From Lachnospiraceae bacterium (GTDB lineage: Bacteria > Bacillota_A > Clostridia > Lachnospirales > Lachnospiraceae), in NCBI GenBank assembly GCA_009774465.1, contig VSNT01000093.1:1-15788 (forward strand): a stretch of 15,788 nucleotides of DNA, written 5' to 3'. This document shows, in pieces, positions 1-6,322 of this stretch. The notes under the pieces are model-generated. The model was not told the DNA's origin, ran no database searches, and saw only the letters and a list, made by a program, of their open reading frames with translations. The number at the start of each line of letters is the position of its first letter. The first letter of the stretch is position 1. The position numbers and the translations under genes are program-made.

Positions 1-45
1 AAATACACCTGTATAATACCTATCTTGTTCGATATTTTCCCACAT
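1..45 (-). CDS. 5' end of an unidentified gene (partial)
   Basis: Fifteen codons from an ATG at 45-43 to the window edge, reading MWENIEQDRYYTGVF. A ribosome binding site (GTAGGAGA, about 51-58) lies a few bases upstream of the ATG, and a good promoter lies at 76-104, so this is a plausible true gene start. The visible peptide is too short to place in a family. Confidence 0.55.
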   Translation of the reverse strand, partial: MWENIEQDRYYTGVF

Positions 46-75
46 AATGTTCTCCTACAAAAGATAGCAATTTCA

Positions 76-104
76 TTTATAAAATTTTCTGCTTAATCTT
101 TCAA
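76..104 (-). promoter_or_regulatory. sigma-A-type promoter for the gene at 1-45
   Basis: On the minus strand, TTGAAA (104-99), a 17-base spacer and TATAAA (81-76) match the -35/-10 consensus with ideal spacing. It points at the ATG at position 45. Confidence 0.5.
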
Positions 105-263
105 TCTAAGTTTGTAGTTGTAAATAATCTATTTAGAATAAGAACACAATTCTACGCCCACTTTCCACTAATACCATTTCATAGATCAATATATTCTACT
201 GTTCACTTCTAATAATCTAATTGTTAGCCTTTACATCATCAAATAATAACTTTAAATTTTGCT

Positions 264-292
264 AAATAACAAAGACATGGCTATCCACCATG
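264..292 (-). terminator. possible weak terminator after the toxin gene
   Basis: The inverted repeat CATGG/CCATG (276-280 and 288-292, seven-base loop) is followed on the minus strand by TCTTTGTTATTT. It lies about 50 bases past the toxin stop codon. The stem is short, so this is tentative. The rest of 46-340 shows no gene. Confidence 0.25.
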
Positions 293-340
293 CCCTGAAT
301 TTCTCTATCTAATTCTATCGTTAAACACTGTATTATATTC

Positions 341-673
341 TTAACCTTTCATTCCAAATGTCCGATATAGCCACGCTCTACTGTCCACCATCATATGTAA
401 TATCCTTACAATTATTACCGATTTTTCCTCTACCACATAATAAATTTTATAATTCTTATAATAATCCATACGAACACCCAAATCCGCCAATACTGGATCA
501 TCATCTAACTCATTACGCTCTGGAAAATTCTGTAGTTTGTTTATCTGTTTACGGATACCTTGTACTGTGTTAACTGCCGCAATAGGATTTTTTAAATCAA
601 ATGCAATATAGTCAGCAGCAAACTCCAAATCCTGCTCTGCCAAATCAGATATTTCAATTTTATACTTTTGCAT
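341..673 (-). CDS. ParE/RelE-family toxin of a type II toxin-antitoxin pair
   Basis: A protein of about 110 residues with the RelE/ParE fold signature. It starts with a short beta strand (MQKYKIEISDLAEQDL), then two helices (ADYIAFDL; AAVNTVQGIRKQINKL), then beta strands including VRMDYYKNYKIYYVVEE and VIIVRILHMMVDSRAWL. Members either poison gyrase (ParE) or cut mRNA (RelE); the sequence does not settle which. I chose the ATG at 673-671 because it overlaps the antitoxin stop by 14 bases and gives the usual short N-terminus. A start at 700 would add nine atypical residues. It is co-transcribed with the antitoxin directly upstream. The gene appears intact. Confidence 0.82.
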   Translation of the reverse strand: MQKYKIEISDLAEQDLEFAADYIAFDLKNPIAAVNTVQGIRKQINKLQNFPERNELDDDPVLADLGVRMDYYKNYKIYYVVEEKSVIIVRILHMMVDSRAWLYRTFGMKG

Positions 674-827
674 TTGTATACTTTTTCTCCAATCTGTCAC
701 AAACTGTGTTAAAATCCTTCGTCTTTCCTTCTCTTGCCTGCCTTAACCCATCTATCACACTCTGCCTTACTTCTATCTGCTGTTGTTCCAAGGTTTCCGC
801 ATAAATTTTCTTACCTGCAACTTCCAT
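660..827 (-). CDS. small antitoxin partnered with the ParE-like toxin
   Basis: A 55-codon gene starting MEVAGKKIYAETLEQQQIEV and ending with a hydrophilic helix (KDFNTVCDRLEKKYTNAKV). A strong ribosome binding site, GGAGGTAAATCGC, precedes the ATG at 827-825. It lies first in the operon and its end overlaps the toxin start (660-673), the usual antitoxin-toxin order. The C-terminal pattern (EGKTKDF...RLEKKY) is typical of small antitoxins that wrap ParE/RelE toxins. The DNA-binding fold class is not clear from so short a protein. Autorepression at the promoter just upstream is expected from the family, not shown here. Confidence 0.75.
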   Translation of the reverse strand: MEVAGKKIYAETLEQQQIEVRQSVIDGLRQAREGKTKDFNTVCDRLEKKYTNAKV

Positions 828-877
828 GCGATTTACCTCCTTCCAAATATAAAAAACTCTGAATCTGTTTCACTATT

Positions 878-906
878 ATTATATCCACTTTTTCATTTAT
901 TCACAA
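878..906 (-). promoter_or_regulatory. promoter of the toxin-antitoxin operon
   Basis: On the minus strand TTGTGA (906-901), exactly 17 bases, then TATAAT (883-878). It sits about 50 bases upstream of the antitoxin ATG and is the best promoter match near this operon. Confidence 0.6.
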
Positions 907-1175
907 CCTTCTTTTATCATTGGCATCCTATTTTATTAATATCTCATCTTTGCACATACCATTTCTACTATTTTGATTGCTTTTATTTCTATTTAATATT
1001 TTCATATTTTTTTGCAAATACCCCATGCACCACTACCAGTACATGGGATATTCCATCATATACCACCAGAGAATTGCTGTTCTTTCCTACTTTTTCCACT
1101 CCGGTATATATGTTCCATATTCAGTTTTTTCTCCTCAACAAATCAAAAATTTAACCTCTCCCATACCTGCAAAAA
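907..1175. other. AT-rich stretch with no gene
   Basis: Open frames exist on the plus strand here, but they are rich in Phe, Ser, Tyr and Leu, lack ribosome binding sites and overlap each other, as expected of AT-rich noncoding DNA. I see no conserved protein. It separates the toxin-antitoxin operon from the candidate oriT region. Confidence 0.5.
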
Positions 1176-1367
1176 ACCTGTTGCCAACACCTTTAGAGGA
1201 CGCGCAAATGCCCTGTTTATCGGGTTTCTAAGAATTCATTCCAGCATACTTATCCTCCCTCGGAGGGTATATCCTCCCCTAAGGAAGCCTTTAGGACTGC
1301 GGATGGCGCGGTTTTAGGGGCTTCCGCTATGTTTAAGGGCTTTAGATTTTGGGGTGTTGCCACACCC
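1176..1367 (-). other. candidate origin of transfer (oriT) region of a decayed mobilisable element
   Basis: A GC-richer patch packed with inverted repeats. On the minus strand TACCCTCC-GAG-GGAGGATA (1269-1251; one mismatch) runs into TAAGTATGCTGG (1252-1241). That layout, a hairpin followed by a TAAGT-type site, resembles the nick region of R1162/RSF1010-type plasmids (TAAGTGCG/CCCT). Other paired arms are CCCCTAA (1276-1282) with TTAGGGG (1314-1320), GGAAGCC (1283-1289) with GGCTTCC (1319-1325), and an alternative pairing GGAGG (1262-1266) with CCTCC (1273-1277). A relaxase fragment at 3074-3448 and the small accessory genes at 1342-1846 support a mobilisation context. The function is inferred. 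Confidence 0.4.
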
Positions 1368-1572
1368 TTTCCGCTTCTTCCAAATCACTGATTTTTAAAT
1401 CAGATAAGCCTAACAGAATATTTATAAAAGGCTTGTTCGGCATAGTTAAAGCAGTGGCTTGAAATACAGCCTGTAAGGGAACATCCAGTTTCCCACATCT
1501 TTCCTCTAAGTTGCTTATCCTTTCTTCCAGTTCCATATCTTGTATGAGTAATGTCACCTATACAGCTTTCAC
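1342..1572 (-). pseudogene. small mobile-element accessory gene with an in-frame TAG at codon 5
   Basis: A well-spaced ribosome binding site (AAAGGAGATTGAC) precedes a GTG at 1572-1570, but the fifth codon is TAG. The same frame then stays open for 71 codons from a second GTG at 1557 that has no binding site of its own. The product would be a helical acidic protein (VTLLIQDMELEERISNLEER ... EEAERVWQHPKI). It follows the upstream gene after a single base, so the two were one operon. The last codons lie within the hairpin GGGTGT-TGCC-ACACCC (1352-1367). I do not recognise the family; the position beside the candidate oriT suggests a conjugation accessory gene. Weak re-initiation at 1557 cannot be excluded. 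Confidence 0.5.
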
Positions 1573-1573
1573 G

Positions 1574-1846
1574 TCAATCTCCTTTATTTTCTATTCCTAT
1601 CAGTGCCTCCATATCACACTTTCCCTGCCTGTATGCAATTATTTCACAGACATCCTATGTTGCATAAACAGCATTTTGGCAATCTCTAATCATTTGCAGT
1701 TGATCTTCTGACAAATTTTTCTCTAATCTGCCAAACAATTCGTTTTCTCTCTTTAGAGCTTCCTTATATTCAATATCCCGGCAATAAAAGCGACCTAACC
1801 CCTCCGTCAGATTAGGCTGCATATCATTTAAGAATTCTGTATACAC
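1574..1846 (-). pseudogene. conserved mobile-element hypothetical gene interrupted by TAG
   Basis: Starts at a GTG (1846-1844) with binding site AGAGGAGAATTACA. The protein reads MYTEFLNDMQPNLTEGLGRF and continues to QNAVYAT, where TAG (1657-1655) interrupts it after 63 residues. The same frame continues as DVCEIIAYRQGKCDMEALIG to a TGA at 1576-1574. The continuation looks like the normal end of a small protein common in Tn1549-like elements of Clostridia (helical, ending near an AYRQG motif), so the gene is probably a nonsense mutant rather than a short gene. The family recall is from memory and not checked. It sits one base before the next broken gene. Confidence 0.6.
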
Positions 1847-2212
1847 TGTAATTCTCCTCTGGTGTATCGATATAGACCTCCTTTAACTGTGAAGTAGGGA
1901 ATTTATTTGAGATACAGGAAAAATAGGAAAAAGACTTTCATGTTACCAGTACTTACTCTAAAAACACAAATATTCAGCCAGATAATATTGTTCGTACAAT
2001 AATTGTGTATCTGCTTCCAGTTCATCTCTGCTGATTAGTAAAATGAAATCCTGCTATACAGTCTTATAGGGCAGGACAAAGTATCTAAAACCTATTCTTT
2101 TCCGAAATTATATGTCAGCTACCGCAAGCCGAGGGCGGGCAAGGCAGATGATAATTAAACGGAATAAGGAAAATATTTAGAAAATATTGTTTTATTTTAG
2201 TAGACTGAAAAA
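1847..2212. other. gene-poor stretch with coding-like scraps
   Basis: No intact gene. On the minus strand a short open stretch ending at about 1831 reads SQLKEVYIDTPEENYSVYRI, and on the plus strand an open stretch ending at about 2159 reads FPKLYVSYRKPRAGKADDN before TAA. Both look like the tails of lost proteins but lack starts and are too short to identify. They fit the decayed mobile-element context. Confidence 0.35.
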
Positions 2213-2247
2213 TTGATTGGTTTAGTTATTATCAACATTACGTTGCT

Positions 2248-2275
2248 TTGCATGAAATGCAATAAACATTATAAT
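2248..2275 (+). promoter_or_regulatory. promoter with overlapping palindromic operator for the HTH-FlhA gene
   Basis: TTGCAT (2248-2253), 16 bases, then TATAAT (2270-2275). The -35 hexamer is the left arm of a perfect inverted repeat, TTGCATGAAATGCAA (2248-2262), so a dimeric repressor bound here would block polymerase. Autoregulation by the Xre protein encoded 34 bases downstream is the simplest reading, as inference. Confidence 0.5.
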
Positions 2276-2308
2276 CTAAACATAATAAATAAGCTTTTGG
2301 AGGTTAAT

Positions 2309-3046
2309 ATGCAAAATAGTATCGGAGAAACAATTTGTCAATATAGACAAATGCGAAAAATGACGCAGGAGGAATTTGCATCAAGAATTGGCGTGACAGC
2401 ACAAGCGGTAAGCAAATGGGAAAGAGGAAATGGACTTCCAGACATCTCTTTGTTGGCAGGAATATGTAAAGTTTTAGGTATTTCTGCAAATATGTTAATA
2501 GGAACTGACGAAAAAGTAGTAGAAAATGGAGATATTACTGCGGAACGAGAAATTAGAAATAATATGATAGCAGAACCGTTAGTTTTAGAATTTGGAGTTG
2601 GTTTAATATCATTTATAATGGCAGGGCTTGAAACGGACTATGTAAATAAGAAAAGAATTTCACTTGTTAAAAAAACAGGGAAGTTAATGCCTGTTTTGCG
2701 TGTTAGAGATAATACAGAAATGAATGAAAACGAATATAGGGTGATTTCTTTTGACAAGGTTGTGTTTACTTCCGTTATTAGCGGAAAAGAGGAAAATCCA
2801 TATGAAAAGATAATAGATGATGTTGTGGAAACTTGTGATAAGTTTTATGCCATGATTCTAAATAAAAATCTCGTGAAAGTAATGATAGATAATGTATCAG
2901 AACTATATCCCGGAGTTGTAGATGATATTATTCCGTCTAAGATATCCTGCCTACAAATAAAACAAGAACTTACGAGATTAGTTGAAGAAGGAAAGCCTAT
3001 TCGCAATTTTTTAGGGATTCTTGAGGATATGGAAAAGAATTTATAG
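2309..3046 (+). CDS. Xre-family regulator fused to an FlhA (FHIPEP) cytoplasmic-type domain
   Basis: A 245-residue protein. Residues about 6-65 form an Xre/Cro helix-turn-helix (MTQEEFASRIGVTAQAVSKW, then LPDISLLAGICKVLGIS). Residues about 88-245 resemble the cytoplasmic half of FlhA: EPLVLEFGVGLI matches the FlhA PLELEVGYGLI-like start, LMPVLRVRDNTEMNENEYRV matches PPVRIRDNLQLPPNEYRI, and VSELYPGVVDDIIP followed by EGKPIRNFLGILE matches the end of the domain. No membrane segments are present and no flagellar genes are nearby, so it is unlikely to act in export; a sensory or oligomerisation role is inferred. The ATG at 2309 has an ideal site (TTTTGGAGGTTAAT). A frame start at 2213 has none. 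It ends in TAG. Confidence 0.85.
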   Translation: MQNSIGETICQYRQMRKMTQEEFASRIGVTAQAVSKWERGNGLPDISLLAGICKVLGISANMLIGTDEKVVENGDITAEREIRNNMIAEPLVLEFGVGLISFIMAGLETDYVNKKRISLVKKTGKLMPVLRVRDNTEMNENEYRVISFDKVVFTSVISGKEENPYEKIIDDVVETCDKFYAMILNKNLVKVMIDNVSELYPGVVDDIIPSKISCLQIKQELTRLVEEGKPIRNFLGILEDMEKNL

Positions 3047-3073
3047 ATTCTGTAAAGACCATATTGTGTGTAA

Positions 3074-3448
3074 TCAAAAATATCCGAAAGAACAGCCCTG
3101 CAGTCAGCCGACAATGCAGAGAAGTTCATTGCAACAAGGAAGATAGACAGCTTTGAAAGCCTTGCGAAATTCACAGCGGATAAGGAACAGAGATACCAAA
3201 AGTTGGAAACGGTACATCTTTCAAAAAGGCAGAAATTAAACCGACTAAAGGAACTGTCAAAAATGTATGCCCTTTATGCGCCAATCCAAGCAACCTATAA
3301 AGAGAGCCAGTCACTCAAAGGATTTGCGAAAATAAAATTTAATAAAGAGCATAAACATTTTTTGAAAAAGGAAAACCCAGCAAAGACAGTATTTTACATT
3401 GTGGAGAAATCCGGCATATACATTTGTCAAATAAAGTGTGTAAATTAA
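3074..3448 (+). pseudogene. relaxase (mobilisation nuclease) C-terminal fragment
   Basis: An open frame from just after a TAA at 3071-3073 to a TAA at 3446, with no start site of its own. It reads ERTALQSADNAEKFIATRKI, then SFESLAKFTADKEQRYQKLE, and later YKESQSLKGFAKIKFNKEHK. This charged helical text with the SLKGFAKIKFNKEH motif resembles the C-terminal helical part of Tn1549-like relaxases. The N-terminal histidine-rich nicking domain is absent, and the last 20 or so residues diverge from the expected sequence before the stop. An ATG-like start inside it (GTT-GGAAACGG at about 3203) is not convincing. It is a leftover of a mobilisable element, consistent with the candidate oriT upstream. 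Confidence 0.62.
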
Positions 3449-3480
3449 TTTGAAAGGCATGGGAACCATACCTTCCAAAT
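3448..3480 (-). terminator. long hairpin closing the Fic fragment operon
   Basis: Two 15-base arms (3448-3462 and 3466-3480) with a GAA/TTC loop. Read on the minus strand all fifteen pairs form, two of them G-U; read on the plus strand the same two positions are mismatches. It therefore serves minus-strand RNA, 18 bases past the Fic fragment stop. The tail (TAATTTACACACTTTATTTG) is AT-rich but not a clean U run, so termination or transcript stabilisation are both possible. Confidence 0.5.
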
Positions 3481-3497
3481 GGCTTATTCTTTGAAGC

Positions 3498-3713
3498 TTA
3501 ATTTCTCTTCCTGATACAGCGGGCAAATAACTGCTGCATCCTTTTGTAATTGCATAAAAAGGAATCCTCACTTGCCTTTAACATTTCTTCCCTGCTGACT
3601 TTTGCAAAATTTATCACATAACCTGCATGGAGTGCTAATGTCCTGATAAACTCACGCTGGCAGCGCCCGTTGCCTTCTGGGAATGGTACGATGGAAATAC
3701 AAAAACTATTCAT
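3498..3713 (-). pseudogene. C-terminal half of a Fic toxin gene
   Basis: Reads PFPEGNGRCQREFIRTLALH, then AGYVINFAKVSREEMLKASE and a short helical end. This is the Fic active-site loop (family pattern HPFxxGNGR) and the helices that follow it in Fic AMP-transferases. The catalytic histidine is missing: the residue before PF is Val. The N-terminal two thirds of the domain are absent from this locus and lie at 5919-6322. The ATG at 3713 overlaps the stop of the upstream AlbA_2 gene (ATGAATAG), so the fragment may be translated by coupling, but it cannot be catalytically active on its own. It is followed by a strong hairpin. Confidence 0.75.
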
Positions 3714-5046
3714 AAACTTCCCAGTAGCCGTATCGTTTACCACCCTTGCGCTCAATCGTGCCTCTGCTCTTTAATACCTCCAAACCTCTCTGAATTGTTC
3801 GTCTATTGACAGATAACTGCCTGGCCATATCAGTGGTAGTAATAGATGCATTTTTTTTAATCAAATTTAGTATTTTTATTTCTATTGTGACATCCTTTGT
3901 GACATCTTTTAGGACATTTAGGGCTTTGGCATCCGATACTTTAGCACTTTGGAGGGCAGAAAATTTCACCATGATATCTTCACCATGAACAATATACTCA
4001 GGATCATCCACCCCAAGATTTTTGCACGCATCCCGAATCTTCTGAATACCTCGTCCCCAACTTTCAATATATCCTGCACGATAAAACACTTTTGCAACAT
4101 CAGGATTGTATGGCTTTGATACATGGGTGCTTAAAAGTGTTTCTACTGTCCAACCAAAGGGCAACATACTACAATTACTGACATACATGGCATCATCCTC
4201 AATGCGTATCTGCACTGGAACATTATCGGCCCAATTACAATGGATCAAAGCATTAAAAACGGCTTCTCTTACGGCATCACGAGCAAAAGGATAGGTTTCT
4301 ACTCTTGTTTCTTTGTAATATGAAATTGCCGCTTTCAAATATTTTAAGTAAATCAGATCAATCACCCTGTCTGCCAAAATAAGCAAAGAACCATGCACTT
4401 CATCCTGATACAATAGCTCACTGCCTTCAAATTTTCCAATTTTCACATAGCATCCACCAATAATCTTTTCTGGGTTGCGGTAAAAACACAATGCCCCTGC
4501 GCGTTTAAGTTTTCCATCTACTACTAAATCCAGTTTTTCCAACAGCTCGATATTCGCAATATCCAAATCTTCTTTTGTCATTCGCCCGCTTCGCAAGGCC
4601 TCTCTTCTAAAAATATCAAAACTTTCCTGATCTAAATCATCTACCCCAATATTAGATATTGTCGCTGCATCCCATTTCAATCCAGTCTTTGACATTAAAA
4701 AATTCGTCAATGCATTTCCCCGCAGCATCTGTTTTGTACTACCACTTCTATAATGGTATTCTCCATCATAGTTTACGGGAAACGCCCACGGACTAACGAC
4801 AATCTCAATATAATCCAGTCCATCTTTAGTAAGCAGATTCACATCCGCCATAATTCCCAATTTGTTTTGAATTTTATTAGGAATATCCTCTAACAGCTTT
4901 TTTGAGTTACGAACTCCAATTACCGTCCCATCATCTCGTGTTCCAATATAAATTTTGCCGCCCTGTGCATTTGCAAATCCGCATATCCATTTAAGATATT
5001 CGTCACGCCACGATTCTTTCCATTCAATATTTTGACTCTCTGCCAT
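3706..5046 (-). CDS. AlbA_2/Schlafen-type ATP-binding transcriptional regulator
   Basis: A 446-residue protein. Residues about 8-120 form an AlbA_2 (Schlafen AAA_4) domain with EWKESW and GFANAQGGKIYIGTRDDG. Residues about 255-345 form an ATPase-like C-terminal region with AVREAVFNALIHCNW and GYIESWGRGIQKI. Residues about 390-446 form a winged helix (TTTDMARQLSVNRRTIQRGL, then RKGGKRYGYWEV). Members are usually regulators, and related proteins occur near defence and toxin loci; the target is unknown. I chose the ATG at 5046 because GGAGGCTCACAAA precedes it; the frame is open to 5118 but lacks a site there. It appears intact among broken neighbours, and it sits between the two halves of a Fic gene. 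Confidence 0.85.
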   Translation of the reverse strand: MAESQNIEWKESWRDEYLKWICGFANAQGGKIYIGTRDDGTVIGVRNSKKLLEDIPNKIQNKLGIMADVNLLTKDGLDYIEIVVSPWAFPVNYDGEYHYRSGSTKQMLRGNALTNFLMSKTGLKWDAATISNIGVDDLDQESFDIFRREALRSGRMTKEDLDIANIELLEKLDLVVDGKLKRAGALCFYRNPEKIIGGCYVKIGKFEGSELLYQDEVHGSLLILADRVIDLIYLKYLKAAISYYKETRVETYPFARDAVREAVFNALIHCNWADNVPVQIRIEDDAMYVSNCSMLPFGWTVETLLSTHVSKPYNPDVAKVFYRAGYIESWGRGIQKIRDACKNLGVDDPEYIVHGEDIMVKFSALQSAKVSDAKALNVLKDVTKDVTIEIKILNLIKKNASITTTDMARQLSVNRRTIQRGLEVLKSRGTIERKGGKRYGYWEVYE

Positions 5047-5121
5047 TTTGTGAGCCTCCACCTCTGTTTGCATCTCAAATCCAAATATACATATAATAGC
5101 CTTTTGTGCTTTTATCACTGT

Positions 5122-5151
5122 ATTATATTATCATCATACGCATTGCTGCAA
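5122..5151 (-). promoter_or_regulatory. promoter of the AlbA_2 gene
   Basis: On the minus strand TTGCAG (5151-5146), 18 bases, then TATAAT (5127-5122), about 75 bases upstream of the ATG at 5046. Confidence 0.5.
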
Positions 5152-5156
5152 ACTTA

Positions 5157-5816
5157 TCATTGCTTAGGCTTGGCAATCAATGCAATTAATATAATCAACT
5201 GTAAAATAGGATAACCAATATAATTAACCCAAGGATTGAAAATAATCGGTATAATATAGCCAATACCGCCTAAAATTCCACCGAATAGTGCGAGCAATAA
5301 AAATGCTAATATCTTTGCTTTCTTATCCTCAAATGTATTCGTAAATGGCACGCATAATGTAATAAGCCATGCCAATGCACCACCAGATAAAAATTTAAAC
5401 ACTGGGATATTATTTTCGGTTTTCTCCGAAGAAATCATCCCCAAAATTGACAGTTCACGCTGTTATTGAATTTCTGAAAGAATATCATCGTATTCTCTCC
5501 TCAATGCTGGGTATTGATACACTTTTTCTATATCTATTTCAGAAAGATTCTGTAAAATACTCACTCTTTTTTCAATTCTACTATAGTAGAAAAAATTTGC
5601 ATCTATATATGGAAAAATAATGGCTATAACCAGTATAAAAACTGCAAGTGCAACATATAGCTTTGGATTTTTGGAATTCTTTTGTATCCAAAACACAATT
5701 AATTCTATTGCCTTATCCAGAGTATATCTCTCTTTATTCTTACGAGATGACTATTTTTATAGTATCATGTTCTAACTGTTTTTTGCTGCTCCATTAAAAA
5801 ATATCTTGTCACTCAC
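5157..5816 (-). pseudogene. multi-pass membrane protein gene broken by in-frame stops
   Basis: A strong ribosome binding site (GGAGGA, 5826-5821) precedes a GTG at 5816-5814, but the frame meets TAG, TAA and TAG within about 25 codons. It then stays open and reads RKNKERYTLDKAIELIVFW, a membrane segment (VALAVFILVIAIIFPY), a soluble stretch ending LRREYDDILSEIQ, and TAA at 5465-5463. The same frame continues as QRELSILGMISSEK with further membrane segments (LSGGALAWLITLCVPF; AFLLLALFGGILGGIGYIIP; ILQLIILIALIA) to the stop at 5157. One gene of roughly 210 codons fits better than two. The early stops may reflect small indels rather than point changes. I do not recognise the family. Confidence 0.6.
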
Positions 5817-5918
5817 AATTTCCTCCGAGAGTAATTATAGATATCAAAGATTTTATACTACAAAGCAGTTTGCCGCTGTCACGCCGCTTTCTACTGATGT
5901 CTCAATGTTACATTCACA

Positions 5919-6322
5919 TCACGGAAAGGGGTGCAGGGCATTGATCTCTGAAAAATGGTATGCCAACCGGAGAAAAATCTCCTTTTCATCCAAATCTCAC
6001 AGGAAATTTTCTCCTTTCAGTTTCCCGAAACTCTCTTCCGCCTAGCCTTCTACGAACTTTGCATTACAGAACATGTTCCCCTTTGCAATGTCAACCTTTC
6101 TTATCCTGCCTGCCCACTCATATACATCCTGAAAGATGTACTTATGGATATAGATTGCAGGTGTTTTAAATCAAATTTCCCCTGAATGGGTTTATCTATC
6201 AGTTCCAGAATGCGGGGCATTGTCAGCCGCTTTTCCAGCCGACCAAGCTGCTCCCTATCCCGTATTCCCATCCTGTTCTTTAAAACATCCGAATCCGGAT
6301 AGCAGTATATTTTATCCGGCAT
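5919..6322 (-). pseudogene. N-terminal part of a Fic toxin gene, frameshifted
   Basis: Starts at an ATG (6322-6320) that overlaps the antitoxin stop (TAATG). It reads MPDKIYCYPDSDVLKNRMGI to FDLKHLQSI, where an extra two bases near 6150 (CTATATCC instead of CTATCC) break the frame. In the corrected frame it continues HKYIFQDVYEWAGRIRKVDI, AKGNMFCNAKFVEG, TAG, AEESFGKLKGENFL, TGA, then DLDEKEIFLRLAYHFSEINA and LHPFP followed by TGA at 5921-5919. VYEWAG and INALHPF are classic Fic-domain landmarks. The missing remainder (GNGR motif and final helices) is found at 3498-3713. With a frameshift and two in-frame stops this copy is dead. Confidence 0.8.

Noticed and set aside
783..1317. Overlapping plus-strand open frames of 84-123 codons
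   Set aside because: They overlap one another, have no ribosome binding sites and are dominated by Phe, Ser, Tyr and Leu; they cover the toxin-antitoxin promoter and the candidate oriT.
2213..2308. Longer N-terminus of the HTH-FlhA protein from a start at 2213
   Set aside because: It has no binding site, would include the promoter and operator as coding sequence, and the ATG at 2309 has an ideal site.
3714..5918. Simple transposon insertion in the Fic gene
   Set aside because: No transposase, no terminal inverted repeats and no identical target duplication at the ends; the PFP codons differ at all three third positions.
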